Positions 29,283-38,770 of a stretch of 64,000 bases of DNA are shown piece by piece (within the stretch, counting starts at the first letter, position 1; the number at the start of each line of letters is the position of its first letter). The notes below the pieces were generated by a model that was not told the origin of the DNA, ran no database searches, and worked only from the letters and a program-made list of their open reading frames with translations. The position numbers and the translations under genes were made by a program. This DNA comes from Acetobacteraceae bacterium B3987 (GTDB taxonomy: Bacteria > Pseudomonadota > Alphaproteobacteria > Acetobacterales > Acetobacteraceae): the NCBI GenBank assembly GCA_026537415.1, contig JAFNMF010000001.1, positions 668,712-732,711 on the forward strand, read 5' to 3'.

Positions 29283-30611
29283 TCAGTCAGCATCCGGCAT
29301 ATCTGCCAGTTCCTCAGCTGTCACTTCCTTGTCTGTCACTTCGGCCAGCTCAATCAGGTAATCTACAACCTTGTCTTCAAGGATCGGACCACGCAGGCTA
29401 TCGATGGCTTGCGGGTTCTTTGTGAAGAACTCGAACACAGCCTGTTCCTGCCCAGGGTAGCGGCGTGCTTCCTGCTGCATAGCGGAAAGCAGCTCTTCCT
29501 GAGAAATCTGAATGTCCTGCTTGCGACCAATCTCGGCCAACAGCAGACCCAGCTTCACCCGACGTTCGGCAATCTTGCGATAATCGGCACGCAGGGTTTC
29601 TTCATCCTTGGCAGCATCCTTCTCATCAAGGCTGCCATTCTTACGCTCTGCCTCAATGCGGCTCCAGATCTGGTTGAACTCAGCCTCAACCATGCTCTGC
29701 GGAGCTTCAAAGTCGACCTTCTCGGCCAGAACATCCAGCAGGTCCCGCTTAATGCGCATACGGGAAAGCTGGCGGTATTCTGATTCTGCCTGCTCGGTAA
29801 TCAGCTTGCGCATCTGCTCGACGCTCTCCAGTCCTAGGGACTTGGCGAATTCGTCATCAATAGCCGGGTTAACGGGCTTCTTGAGCGCATTGACCTTGAT
29901 GTCAAACGTCACTTCCTGGCCAGCCAGTTCTTTAGCCTGGTAGTTCTCCGGGAAGGTCACGGTGATCGTACGCTCTTCACCCGCCTTCATGCCTTCCATC
30001 TGCTCGGCAAAGCCGGGGATGAAACCAGCACCGCCGATCTCAACATTGACATCATCAGCCGTACCGCCATCGAACGGCGTACCGTCCTTTTTACCGACGA
30101 AGTTCACGTTCAGAACATCGCCCTTGGCAGCCGGACGGTCTTCCTCAACCGTTTCGAACTTGCGATTGCGCTGAGCGACCTCGGAAAGGGCCTTCTCCAC
30201 GACATCATCTGCCACCTTGGCACTGTAGCGGGTCAGCTTTGTGCCAGACATATCCGGTGTCGGGATTTCCGGCAGCACTTCCATTTCCAGCGTGAACTCA
30301 AGGTCCTTACCATCCGTACCAGCAGAAACCAGATCAACCTTTGGCTGCATGGCAGGACGGATGTCACGCTCTTCGAGCAGGGACTTCACGCTCTCCTGAA
30401 TCAGCTTCTCGGTCACTTCCGCCTGAACGGATTCACCGAAACGCTGCTTAACGACAGAAGCCGGTACCTTGCCCGGACGGAAACCCGGAAGCTTCACATC
30501 CTTCCCCACCTCAGCCAGACGGGCATCACAACGGCCCTGCAGGTCAGCAGCGGGAATAACTACGGTAAAGGACCGCTTCAGGCCCTCTGTCAGTGTGGGC
30601 GTAACCTGCAT
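29283..30611 (-). CDS. tig: Trigger factor
   Basis: A 442-residue ribosome-bound chaperone and peptidyl-prolyl isomerase. The N-terminal ribosome-binding signature GFRPGKVP is near residue 45, the FKBP domain includes GDVLNVNFVGKKDG and FPENYQAKELAGQEVTFD, and a helical C-terminal arm follows. It lies directly downstream of tRNA-Leu(TAG), 67 bp away, and upstream of clpP, the order conserved in alphaproteobacteria. Confidence 0.97.
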   Translation of the reverse strand: MQVTPTLTEGLKRSFTVVIPAADLQGRCDARLAEVGKDVKLPGFRPGKVPASVVKQRFGESVQAEVTEKLIQESVKSLLEERDIRPAMQPKVDLVSAGTDGKDLEFTLEMEVLPEIPTPDMSGTKLTRYSAKVADDVVEKALSEVAQRNRKFETVEEDRPAAKGDVLNVNFVGKKDGTPFDGGTADDVNVEIGGAGFIPGFAEQMEGMKAGEERTITVTFPENYQAKELAGQEVTFDIKVNALKKPVNPAIDDEFAKSLGLESVEQMRKLITEQAESEYRQLSRMRIKRDLLDVLAEKVDFEAPQSMVEAEFNQIWSRIEAERKNGSLDEKDAAKDEETLRADYRKIAERRVKLGLLLAEIGRKQDIQISQEELLSAMQQEARRYPGQEQAVFEFFTKNPQAIDSLRGPILEDKVVDYLIELAEVTDKEVTAEELADMPDAD

Positions 30612-30678
30612 GAAACCGCTCTTCCTTCTCTATGATAAGGGGATCATCAACATTGTTCTATTCAGGAGGAGACTGCCT

Positions 30679-30763
<85 letters not shown>

Positions 30764-30897
30764 ATAATCCAATACGGTCAGCTCTCCAGATATCTGTACC
30801 TCCTGCTTTGGTAGGCACAGACCCTTCACTGGTCTGCGGATTTAGCGCATGAGATTGCCATCGGCAAGGGTCTGTCGTTGCAAATATATCATTTCTA

Positions 30898-32361
30898 CTA
30901 AAATACCCTCCCTTCCCGTGCTTCGGATGCCGCATGACGTGCAGCTCCCAGCTCTCCAAAAAGATCCTCCGGCACAATCCAACCGCCTTTTTTTGCAGCG
31001 GCACGCCGCCCCGCCTCACCATGAATCCACACAGCAGCCGCAGCGGCCTCCCATGCTGGCAGTCCCGCCGCAAGAAAAGCACCCACAAGCCCGCTAAGCA
31101 CATCCCCTGCTCCTGCCACAGCAAGAGCAGGCGTTGCATGTACGTTAATCGACACCCGGCCATCTGGTGCCGCTATGAGCGTATCAGCCCCTTTCAGCAC
31201 AATTACAGCACCAAGACGTTTGGAGGCCTGCCGCACTGCCTCAAGACGGCTTTCCTCACATGGTCCAAAAAGACGTAAAAACTCGCCCATATGTGGCGTA
31301 ATAACAGACACACCCTGCAATAATTCGGGGCGGCCGGCGGCCCATGACAGTGCCCCCGCATCCGCCACAATCCGCCGGTTGGCACACTGGAGAAGCGGCA
31401 ATGTTCGTTCCACCTCCTCGCTCAGCAATCCCGGACCACAGACCCAAACGTGCCGTCGTTCATCCTCCAATGCCTCTTCTAGCGGGAGTGTATCAACAAT
31501 AGCTGCTGGCGATGCGAGTCGATACAGCAAAGCAGAGTCATCAGGCACTGTCAGCCGTACCAGCCCAGCACCAACATGACGGGCAGCCTCAAAAGCAAAC
31601 AGAGCCGCACCATGCATCGCCGCACCACCACAAAGGCTCACAACGCCCCGCTTGTACTTGTGGTCATCCGCTTTCTGCGCCGGGAGGTTCCACAAAGTCG
31701 GACCATTCTCCCATAACCTTGTCTCCTCTACCTCCGCCATCACAGCTGAGGGAATGGCCAGATCAACACAAATCACCTCACCACAAAGAGAACGCCCCGG
31801 CTCCAGCAAGTGACCCGGTCTTTTGCGGATTAAGGCAACCGTCATCAGACAGGGGGCAACCCGCCCTTTGCAGGCCCCTGTGGCACCATCCAGACCCGAT
31901 GGAACATCAATAGCGATAATCTGTCGTGCCGCCGCAAAGAACTGTTCAACCGTTTCTGATAAAGGACGATTCATCCCTGCGCCGAAAACAGCATCTATCA
32001 CCAAATCAGCCCGTTCAGCCTCTTCAACCGTAAAAGCCACCATTGGTCCCGACCAACGCTGCGCCATCATCCCGGCAAGGGTATCATCCCCCGGCGGCTG
32101 CAACGCTGCCACAGAAACAGGCCAGCCACGTTCTGCCAGATAACGAGCCAGCACATAGCCATCTCCCCCATTATTGCCCGGACCACAGGCCACCAGAACC
32201 CGGCAGGGCCGAACATGCTGGCAGATAGTCCGTGCCGCCATCATGCCCGCTCTCTCCATGACCATTGGCAAAATCGGAGCCATGACACGGTCCATCCGCT
32301 GCGTATTTTCGGGAGTCAGAAGAATCTGCGACGATGCTCTCTGAGATGGAAAGCAGGACAT
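30898..32361 (-). CDS. nnr: Bifunctional NAD(P)H-hydrate epimerase / ADP-dependent dehydratase
   Basis: Repairs NADHX and NADPHX, hydrated forms of the reduced cofactors. The 487-residue fusion has an N-terminal epimerase domain (YjeF_N) with ACGPGNNGGDGYVLARYL and AIDVPSGLDG, and a C-terminal ribokinase-like dehydratase domain with KRGVVSLCGG, ITPHMGEFLRLFG, VLKGADT and the active-site GAGDVLSG. Length is typical of the bacterial fusion. It is divergent from the small CopD-like gene. Confidence 0.95.
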   Translation of the reverse strand: MSCFPSQRASSQILLTPENTQRMDRVMAPILPMVMERAGMMAARTICQHVRPCRVLVACGPGNNGGDGYVLARYLAERGWPVSVAALQPPGDDTLAGMMAQRWSGPMVAFTVEEAERADLVIDAVFGAGMNRPLSETVEQFFAAARQIIAIDVPSGLDGATGACKGRVAPCLMTVALIRKRPGHLLEPGRSLCGEVICVDLAIPSAVMAEVEETRLWENGPTLWNLPAQKADDHKYKRGVVSLCGGAAMHGAALFAFEAARHVGAGLVRLTVPDDSALLYRLASPAAIVDTLPLEEALEDERRHVWVCGPGLLSEEVERTLPLLQCANRRIVADAGALSWAAGRPELLQGVSVITPHMGEFLRLFGPCEESRLEAVRQASKRLGAVIVLKGADTLIAAPDGRVSINVHATPALAVAGAGDVLSGLVGAFLAAGLPAWEAAAAAVWIHGEAGRRAAAKKGGWIVPEDLFGELGAARHAASEAREGRVF

Positions 32362-32421
32362 AACGGAATCTTCCCTCTATAAGACATGACCGATCACTCA
32401 GTTACACTTCATGGATTGACT

Positions 32422-32865
32422 ATGACCAGTTCCATTCTCTGGGGGCTCATCCTCGCCCTTCATCTCCTCTGCATCACTTACTGGGTTGGTGGAGCGGTTT
32501 TCTGCCTCCAGTCACGCCGCACCGTCCGCCTGCTAGAAGCACAGCAGGCCAGCACGGTCATGCTCCAGACCTATGGCCGCTTCCTCAAAGCACTCTGTCA
32601 TGTGGTGCCTGTAGCAGTCCTGACTGGAATCGCCCTCATCATCCATGCGGGTGCCTACCTACCTTGGCCGTTCCATCTCATGGCACTTTGCGGAGTGGTC
32701 ATGACTGCCATTTTCCTGAGCATGCTGTTTGGCCCGCTGCGGGCTGCCCGCCGTGCTATCCGCCCCCAGCCACAGCTTTTCAGCTCCTTGCACAAGCGGG
32801 CAGCCCTGATGGCACTAACAGGCATCATCGCCATCATCGCTGGGGCTCTTGGTGGCGGAGCCTGA
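32422..32865 (+). CDS. CopD-like small integral membrane protein
   Basis: A 148-residue protein with four predicted membrane helices: ILWGLILALHLLCITYWVGGAVF, LCHVVPVAVLTGIALIIHA, LMALCGVVMTAIFLSMLF and ALMALTGIIAIIAGALGG. The first helix (LHLL...YWVGG) resembles CopD and related membrane proteins, and histidines in helix 1 (LALHLL), near helices 2 and 3 and before helix 4 could bind heme or copper. The function is unknown. A start at 32386 is open; the ATG at 32422 places helix 1 at the N-terminus. It is a single gene between the nnr gene and the helicase. Confidence 0.65.
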   Translation: MTSSILWGLILALHLLCITYWVGGAVFCLQSRRTVRLLEAQQASTVMLQTYGRFLKALCHVVPVAVLTGIALIIHAGAYLPWPFHLMALCGVVMTAIFLSMLFGPLRAARRAIRPQPQLFSSLHKRAALMALTGIIAIIAGALGGGA

Positions 32866-33043
32866 TTTCCTGCCTCCTTCACCATGCACTGACAGCCTAA
32901 TTACCTTGCCAAAAACGGCATTTGACGATAACGGATATTAACGAATCTGGGGAGGTTGGCACCCCTCCTCCCCGTTCAGCATTCGTCTGCCCGACAGGGT
33001 GCCGGGCAGCCTGGTCCCGTAACCGAGATATTCCGAGAGTCAT

Positions 33044-35374
33044 TTGAGCAGTAAACCATCCTCTGGTCCGTCCAAGACCCGCAGCAGCACCAGCCGCGTG
33101 CGGAAAACGTCCTCTACCCGCACGAAGACACCCCGCACCGGGACAGAAACCGGGACGGAGCAGCCAGCGGACGATACCGTACAGGATGACACCACCACCA
33201 CTGCCCGCAAGGCAGCACCACGACGCCGCAGCACAGCGGCGACTACCCGCAAAAAAACTACGACTCCAACAGCCGTAAAAACGAACGAAACGGCAGATAG
33301 TCTCGAAGCTACAGAGACCGCTGAGAAACCCAAACGCACAACAAGACGTGGTACCGTAAAATCTGCACCAGAAGAGACAGCCTCCCATGAGGAAACGGCT
33401 ACTTCTGCTCCAGCGGAAAAACCTGTGAAACGGACACGCCGCAAAAAGACGGTCACGGAAACAGAAGAAGCCACAGCAGCGGACGCCACCCCGGCAGCCG
33501 AGCCTACAAAAGCGGCTCCCAAACGCAAGCGTGCAACATCCACCCGCACCGCCGCCAAAGCTGCAGGAGCGGAAGCAGAAACCGCAACAGCCAGCGCAAC
33601 AAAGGCCAAGCCGGCAGCAACACGGACACGCCGCAAGAAAGCTACAGCGGAAGAGGCTGCTCCCGTTGCCGATGAGTTAGAAAACCACGAGTTTCCGGCA
33701 GAAGAGCCAAAACCTGTCCGTCGTCGCACGACCCGTCAGAAAAAAGTAGCCGAAGAGCCAGCCGAAACCACAGCGGATACCTCCTCACCCACTAAGGATG
33801 AGGCAGCCGCCGCTCCTGCCAAACCAGCACAGCGTCGCCGGAGAACTGCAAAGAAAGCCGAACCAGAAACGGCGGAAGCTCCAGTGCAGGAAGAAACGAC
33901 CGCTGATGAGCCTGAAAGCACTGAAGCGGAGGAGCGTATCCGCTTCAATGAGCTTGGTCTTTCAGAACCAATCCTCAAGGCTGTTACAGAAATGGGCTAC
34001 ACGCACCCCACGCCCATTCAGGCACAGGCGGTTCCGGAAATTCTGGCAGGGCGTGATGTGCTGGGCGTAGCGCAGACAGGGACCGGAAAAACGGCTTCCT
34101 TCACTCTGCCGATGCTTGAAAAACTTTCAAAGTCCCGTGCCCGTGCCCGGATGCCCCGCTCGCTCATTCTGGAGCCGACCCGTGAGCTGGCCCTTCAGGT
34201 GGCAGAGAACTTCAAGCAGTATGGTGCCCATCTCCGCCTCACCCATGCCCTGCTGATCGGCGGCGGCAAGATGAACGAACAGCGGGAACTACTAAACCGT
34301 GGTGTCGATGTTCTCATCGCCACGCCGGGGCGTCTGCTTGATATGTTCGAACGGGGCGGCCTGCTGATGACGCAGACCGATCTGCTTGTCATTGATGAAG
34401 CAGACCGTATGCTGGATATGGGCTTCATTCCCGACATTGAGCGCATTGTGGGCCTGTTGCCCAAGCGGCGTCAGACTCTCTTCTTCTCCGCCACAATGGC
34501 ACCAGAGATTCGCCGACTAGCTGATGACTTCCTGAACAACCCGAAGGAAATCACCGTCGCCCGTCAGTCTTCCGTCAACAGCACCATCACGGAAGGTCTG
34601 CTGGTCGTCGAAAAGAGGGACAAGAACCGGGCTCTCTGCGCTCTTCTCCGGCAGGATGACGTGCGAAATGCCATCATTTTCTGCAACCGCAAGCGTGATG
34701 TGGATATGCTGGAACGCTATCTGACACGGCAGAAATTCTCGGTCGGTCATCTACATGGCGATCTGACGCAGGACCTGCGTTTTGAAACGCTGGAACGCTT
34801 CCGCACAGAAGATATCCAGATTCTGGTCTGCTCCGATGTGGCTGCCCGTGGCATCGACATTGGCGGTCTTTCCCATGTCTTCAACTATGATCTTCCCTTC
34901 AATGCGGAAGATTATGTCCACCGTATCGGTCGCACAGGCCGTGCCGGTAAGGAAGGCAAGGCCTATAGTCTGGCCACACCGGATGAACAGAAACTGCTTG
35001 AAGCGGTCGAAACCCTGACGGGCAAGAGCATTGAACCGCTGACGGTAAAAGGATTCCGGCATCTTGAATGGCGTGGAGAGGAAGAAGTTCCTCCAGCTTC
35101 CACTAAGGCTGAGGGCAAAGATCGGCCACGGGGTAACGGGAACAAAAAGGCAGCTGAAGCGAAGGCAGAGGAGCGTCCTGCCCGCAAGAAGCAGCCGGAA
35201 CGTGATCCACTGCCTGAGGCCCGCAAGCATGACCATAAACAACGCTCCGGCCGGGCCGAACTGCTGCCACCTGTACCAGAAAAGAACGGTATTCAGGATG
35301 GCTTTGGCGAGAATGTTCCGGCCTTCATGAAGGTCAGCTTTCTGCCGGAACCACGTGATCCATCCGAATCATGA
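33044..35374 (+). CDS. DEAD-box RNA helicase with 300-residue charged N-terminal tail
   Basis: A 776-residue protein. The helicase core starts near residue 303: Q motif FNELGLSEPILKAV ... PTPIQ, motif I AQTGTGKT, Ia PTRELA, Ib TPGRLLD, II VIDEADRMLDMGF, III SAT, and VI HRIGRTGR, like RhlE-type rRNA/ribosome-assembly helicases. The N-terminal 300 residues are low-complexity: repeated basic patches such as KRTRRKK, RTRRKK, RRRTTRQKK and RRRRTAKK alternate with Glu/Thr/Ala-rich stretches. Translation starts at a TTG; no ATG or GTG gives a better start. The stop overlaps the start of the rRNA methyltransferase as ATGA. Confidence 0.92.
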   Translation: MSSKPSSGPSKTRSSTSRVRKTSSTRTKTPRTGTETGTEQPADDTVQDDTTTTARKAAPRRRSTAATTRKKTTTPTAVKTNETADSLEATETAEKPKRTTRRGTVKSAPEETASHEETATSAPAEKPVKRTRRKKTVTETEEATAADATPAAEPTKAAPKRKRATSTRTAAKAAGAEAETATASATKAKPAATRTRRKKATAEEAAPVADELENHEFPAEEPKPVRRRTTRQKKVAEEPAETTADTSSPTKDEAAAAPAKPAQRRRRTAKKAEPETAEAPVQEETTADEPESTEAEERIRFNELGLSEPILKAVTEMGYTHPTPIQAQAVPEILAGRDVLGVAQTGTGKTASFTLPMLEKLSKSRARARMPRSLILEPTRELALQVAENFKQYGAHLRLTHALLIGGGKMNEQRELLNRGVDVLIATPGRLLDMFERGGLLMTQTDLLVIDEADRMLDMGFIPDIERIVGLLPKRRQTLFFSATMAPEIRRLADDFLNNPKEITVARQSSVNSTITEGLLVVEKRDKNRALCALLRQDDVRNAIIFCNRKRDVDMLERYLTRQKFSVGHLHGDLTQDLRFETLERFRTEDIQILVCSDVAARGIDIGGLSHVFNYDLPFNAEDYVHRIGRTGRAGKEGKAYSLATPDEQKLLEAVETLTGKSIEPLTVKGFRHLEWRGEEEVPPASTKAEGKDRPRGNGNKKAAEAKAEERPARKKQPERDPLPEARKHDHKQRSGRAELLPPVPEKNGIQDGFGENVPAFMKVSFLPEPRDPSES

Positions 35375-36669
35375 TGGAAGGTTCCACGCAGGCTCATGCC
35401 ACTGTCGAGCAGCTTGGCCGCTCGGGAGATGGGATGGTGCGCTACAATGGGCAGGTCTGGTACATCCCCGGTACGTTGCCGGGTGAGCAGTTGCATCTGC
35501 GCTTCCATAATGGGCAGGTAGAGCTTCTGGAGCGAGAAAGCTCTGCCGCCGAACGGGTAACACCTCCCTGCTCCCTTGCTGACCGTTGCGGGGGCTGTGC
35601 CCTCCAGCATATGGACCAGACAGCCCTGTTAGAGTGGAAAAAAGAGCAGGTCCAGCGTACCCTGAGCAAGAGCGGCTTTACCGATCTACCGACCCCTACC
35701 CTGTATCAGACACCTCCCCATAGCCGCCAGCGGTTGGATGTGGCTTTGCAGCGTGTACCGGGTGGGATGGTTCTAGGGTTACATCAGCGAGGTGGTGATC
35801 CGGTGGATATGACAGAATGTCCCCTCATCCGCCCGGAACTATTGGCCCTTCTCCCTGCCCTCCGCCAGTGTCTGTCCTCTCTCGGTGCGCTAACGAGCCG
35901 TGGGAATCTCGCCATCAATCTGCTGGAGAGTGGACCGGACCTCACCTTGGAAACACCCGCTCCTCTAAGCGGGTCTGACAGGGAAAAATTGGCTGTTTTT
36001 GCACGGGAGCATCACATTCCCCGCATCACATGGCGTCCAGCCCCCGGTAAAGTGATGGAAACAGCCGCTCAGACCGGACCGGTTTTTCACCATTTTGCGG
36101 AAGTGCGGGTCTCGCCTCCTCCGGCCAGTTTTCTCCAGGCCAGTCGGGAGGGTGAACAAGCTATCCGTGATGCTGTTCTCGCCGGTCTGCCACCGCTGAA
36201 CCGGAAAGATCGAATCATTGAGCTTTATGCTGGTTGTGGAACACTAACATTCCCACTGGCACAGCATGGATTCGTGCAAGCCTATGAAGGCGACAAAGCC
36301 GCCATTGCTGCCCTGCGTGCCGCCACACATGGTAGCCGTGCCGAGGGGTTCGAGCGGGACCTGAACCGCCAGCCGCTCCTGCCACCTGAACTGAATCAGG
36401 CCCGTGTCATCGTGCTGGACCCGCCTTATGCCGGTACCGGCAAGCAGCTCGCCTCCATTCTGCGCTCCAAAGTGCAGGATATGATCTATGTAAGCTGCAA
36501 CCCGACTGCGCTGGAAAAAGAACTTCCTGCCATGAAGCAGGCCGGTTTTGCCGTGCTGTCATGGACCGTGATCGACCAGTTCCTCTGGTCCACGGATGTC
36601 GAGACCGTGCTGGTTCTTTCCAGAGACCCAAAACGCATCCGCAAAGCCGAAAAAAAGCGGAAGGGATAA
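35371..36669 (+). CDS. rlmD: TrmA-family 23S rRNA (uracil-5-)-methyltransferase, RlmD-like
   Basis: A 432-residue SAM-dependent RNA m5U methyltransferase. It has an N-terminal TRAM-like domain, Cys67, Cys73, Cys76 and a fourth cysteine in MTECPL near 151 for a [4Fe-4S] cluster, SAM motif IELYAGCGTLTFPLA, the catalytic region VLDPPYAG, and the nucleophile in YVSCNPTALEKE. Whether it targets U747, U1939 or both cannot be told by eye. It overlaps the DEAD-box gene by 4 bp, so helicase and methyltransferase are made together, suggesting work on the same rRNA region. Confidence 0.9.
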   Translation: MMEGSTQAHATVEQLGRSGDGMVRYNGQVWYIPGTLPGEQLHLRFHNGQVELLERESSAAERVTPPCSLADRCGGCALQHMDQTALLEWKKEQVQRTLSKSGFTDLPTPTLYQTPPHSRQRLDVALQRVPGGMVLGLHQRGGDPVDMTECPLIRPELLALLPALRQCLSSLGALTSRGNLAINLLESGPDLTLETPAPLSGSDREKLAVFAREHHIPRITWRPAPGKVMETAAQTGPVFHHFAEVRVSPPPASFLQASREGEQAIRDAVLAGLPPLNRKDRIIELYAGCGTLTFPLAQHGFVQAYEGDKAAIAALRAATHGSRAEGFERDLNRQPLLPPELNQARVIVLDPPYAGTGKQLASILRSKVQDMIYVSCNPTALEKELPAMKQAGFAVLSWTVIDQFLWSTDVETVLVLSRDPKRIRKAEKKRKG

Positions 36670-36684
36670 TTTCCCTTCCGCTTC
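36655..36684. terminator. Terminator spanning the rlmD stop, shared with sufA
   Basis: A 12-bp stem (AAGCGGAAGGGA / TCCCTTCCGCTT) with a 5-nt loop, flanked by A-rich sequence, lies between convergent rlmD and sufA. Its left arm encodes the last codons of rlmD and the TAA stop falls in the loop. Confidence 0.75.
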
Positions 36685-36708
36685 ATCCTCACTGAACGGC
36701 GTTCACGA

Positions 36709-37065
36709 TCAGACGTGAAAGCTCTCTCCGCAGCCGCATCGGCCTTTTTCGTTGGGGTTGGTGAAGGTAAAGCCTGATTCCAGCTCCTTCACCTCATAAT
36801 CCATGACCGTCCCGATCAGGAACAGCGTGGCCTTGCTGTCCACCAGCAGGGTCAGACCGTGATCCTCGATCCGCTCATCCCCCTTCTGGATTTCCGGAAC
36901 GAAATTCATTTCGTAGGACATGCCAGAACAGCCACGCTTGCCCACACTGATACGCAGGAATTTTCCCTGTTCAGCTCCTTCATACAGAGCCTTGAGGCGG
37001 GCAGCGGCACGGTCCGTCATGGTCATCAGGGGCGGCAGGCTGCGTTTGGGGGCAGTATCTGTCAT
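36709..37065 (-). CDS. sufA: A-type iron-sulfur carrier, SufA/IscA family
   Basis: A 118-residue HesB/IscA protein with the three cluster cysteines: GKRGCSG and the C-terminal CGCGESF. It takes up [2Fe-2S] or [4Fe-4S] clusters from the SufBCD scaffold and passes them to target enzymes. The C-terminal ESF tail is typical. It is the last gene of the SUF operon here, 39 bp after sufT. Confidence 0.93.
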   Translation of the reverse strand: MTDTAPKRSLPPLMTMTDRAAARLKALYEGAEQGKFLRISVGKRGCSGMSYEMNFVPEIQKGDERIEDHGLTLLVDSKATLFLIGTVMDYEVKELESGFTFTNPNEKGRCGCGESFHV

Positions 37066-37104
37066 GAGGGTTACCCTCCCGGTTCCAGTTTCCAGCGTTT
37101 GCGA

Positions 37105-37551
37105 TCAGAACATGTTCAGGGCCAGACGGGCATTGTCGCTCATCCGGCTCATGTCCCACGGCGGGTCCCACACCACCTTGACGGTCACTTCCCGCACGGT
37201 CGGGACAGACAGCACGGCATAACGCACCATCTGAGGCAGCTCCTGCGCACTGGGGCAGTTCGGTGCCGTAAGGGACATTTCGATATCCACCCGCCCGTCA
37301 TCATGCAGGTCGATGGCGTAAATCAGCCCGAGTTCGTAAACATTGACCGGAATTTCCGGGTCAAAGACGGTCTCGATGGCGGCAATAACGTCCTCCTGCT
37401 GAGGGGGAGCATCCACAGGCGGCGGAACAAGTTCCTCCTGCCCCTCGTAAGCCTGCTCCCGTGTCGGAACAGACGGCCCAGCGGGAACGGTCTCTTCCAC
37501 AGCGGAAGACACCGCCTCATCTCTGATCTTCAGGTCGTCTGCATCTGTCAT
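37105..37551 (-). CDS. sufT: SUF maturation protein SufT (DUF59/MIP18 family)
   Basis: A 148-residue protein whose C-terminal two-thirds is the DUF59 domain (IAAIETVFDPEIPVNVYELGLIY, TAPNCPSAQELPQ with the conserved cysteine, VKVVWDPPWDMSRMSD). The family helps mature Fe-S proteins, mostly under high demand. The first 45 residues are Glu/Pro-rich and look disordered. An upstream start at 37587 would overlap sufS by 29 bp; the ATG at 37551 has AGGA six nt upstream and was chosen. Confidence 0.92.
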   Translation of the reverse strand: MTDADDLKIRDEAVSSAVEETVPAGPSVPTREQAYEGQEELVPPPVDAPPQQEDVIAAIETVFDPEIPVNVYELGLIYAIDLHDDGRVDIEMSLTAPNCPSAQELPQMVRYAVLSVPTVREVTVKVVWDPPWDMSRMSDNARLALNMF

Positions 37552-37558
37552 GATGTCC

Positions 37559-38770
37559 TCACACAAGTAAGGCACGCGCACGCTCAATGCCGTGGGCCAG
37601 AGCGTCTATCTCGTCACGTGTCGTATAAATGGCAAAACTGGCCCGGGCAGTGGCCTGCACTCCAAGCTCCTGCATCAGCGGTTCCGCACAATGCTGTCCT
37701 GCACGGATGGCAATCCCCTGCTGATCCAGCAGAACGGCAAGATCATGAGGATGGGCACCATCCACCTCAAGCGAGAACACACCGCCCCGCTCTACCGGAT
37801 TGCCCATGATGCGCACTCCATCCACCTTCTCAAGCACTGTCTGGGCATAAGCAGCCAGATCACGCTCATGCGCCTCGATCGCTTCCGCCCCCAGACTTTC
37901 CACGAAGCGGATGGCCGCACCCAAGCCCAGAACCTCCAGAATGGCCGGCGTACCGGCTTCAAACTTATGCGGAGCCTCAGCCCATGTCGCTTTCTCGAAC
38001 GAGACGGACTGAATCATGTCCCCCCCACCAAGGAAAGGCGGCATCTCTTCCAGCAGAGGCAGCTTCCCCCAGAGAATGCCAACCCCCGTCGGACCGTAAA
38101 GCTTATGACCGGTAAAGACGAAAAAATCAGCCCCCAGAGCCTGTACATCCACCTTGCGATGAACGATGGACTGCGAACCATCAACGATGATCTTCGCCTC
38201 ATGACGGTGCGCAAGCTCTGCCAGCTTCGTTACAGGCGTGATGGTCCCCAGCACGTTGGACATATGCGTGACCGAGACCAGAGCGACCCGGCCATCGCTG
38301 AGCAGTTCCTCGTAAGCCGCAAGATCAATATCACCATCCGCATTGATCGGCGCAACACGCAGCTCAATGCCCAGACGGTCCCGCAGCATGAGCCACGGCA
38401 CAATATTGGCGTGATGCTCCAGCGCAGAAATCAGCACGGCCTGACCAGGTTTCAGCTGGTTCCCCAGTGAATGGGCCAGAAGATTGAGACCCTCCGTACT
38501 GTTCTTGGTAAAGACGATCTCCCGCCGGTCTGCCGCATTCAGGAAACGGGCCACATCATCCCGCACGGCCTCATAGGCCTGCGTGGTCCGTTCACTCATG
38601 TCATACAGACCACGATGAATGTTGGCGTAACAATGCCGTGCCGCTTCACCCATCGCCTCTATGACACAATCCGGCTTCTGGGCAGACGCCGCACTGTCCA
38701 GAAAGACCAGCGGGCGACCATGAACCGTTTCGGAAAGAATGGGGAAGCGGGCACGAACATTATCAGACAT
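37559..38770 (-). CDS. sufS: SufS-type cysteine desulfurase
   Basis: A 403-residue PLP enzyme that releases sulfur from cysteine for cluster assembly. It shows DGSQSIVHRKVDVQALGADFFVFTGHKLYGPTG with the PLP lysine, and the catalytic cysteine in RAGQHCAEP. The group II (SufS) signature is present. No sufE or sufU is in the window, so the sulfur-relay partner must be encoded elsewhere. It overlaps sufD by 8 bp. Confidence 0.96.
   Translation of the reverse strand: MSDNVRARFPILSETVHGRPLVFLDSAASAQKPDCVIEAMGEAARHCYANIHRGLYDMSERTTQAYEAVRDDVARFLNAADRREIVFTKNSTEGLNLLAHSLGNQLKPGQAVLISALEHHANIVPWLMLRDRLGIELRVAPINADGDIDLAAYEELLSDGRVALVSVTHMSNVLGTITPVTKLAELAHRHEAKIIVDGSQSIVHRKVDVQALGADFFVFTGHKLYGPTGVGILWGKLPLLEEMPPFLGGGDMIQSVSFEKATWAEAPHKFEAGTPAILEVLGLGAAIRFVESLGAEAIEAHERDLAAYAQTVLEKVDGVRIMGNPVERGGVFSLEVDGAHPHDLAVLLDQQGIAIRAGQHCAEPLMQELGVQATARASFAIYTTRDEIDALAHGIERARALLV

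Noticed and set aside
33040-33729. 229-codon Ala/Val/Arg-rich frame on the minus strand
   Set aside because: Mirror of the repetitive helicase tail; the apparent pattern follows from the repeated Arg/Thr/Ala/Glu codons on the other strand.
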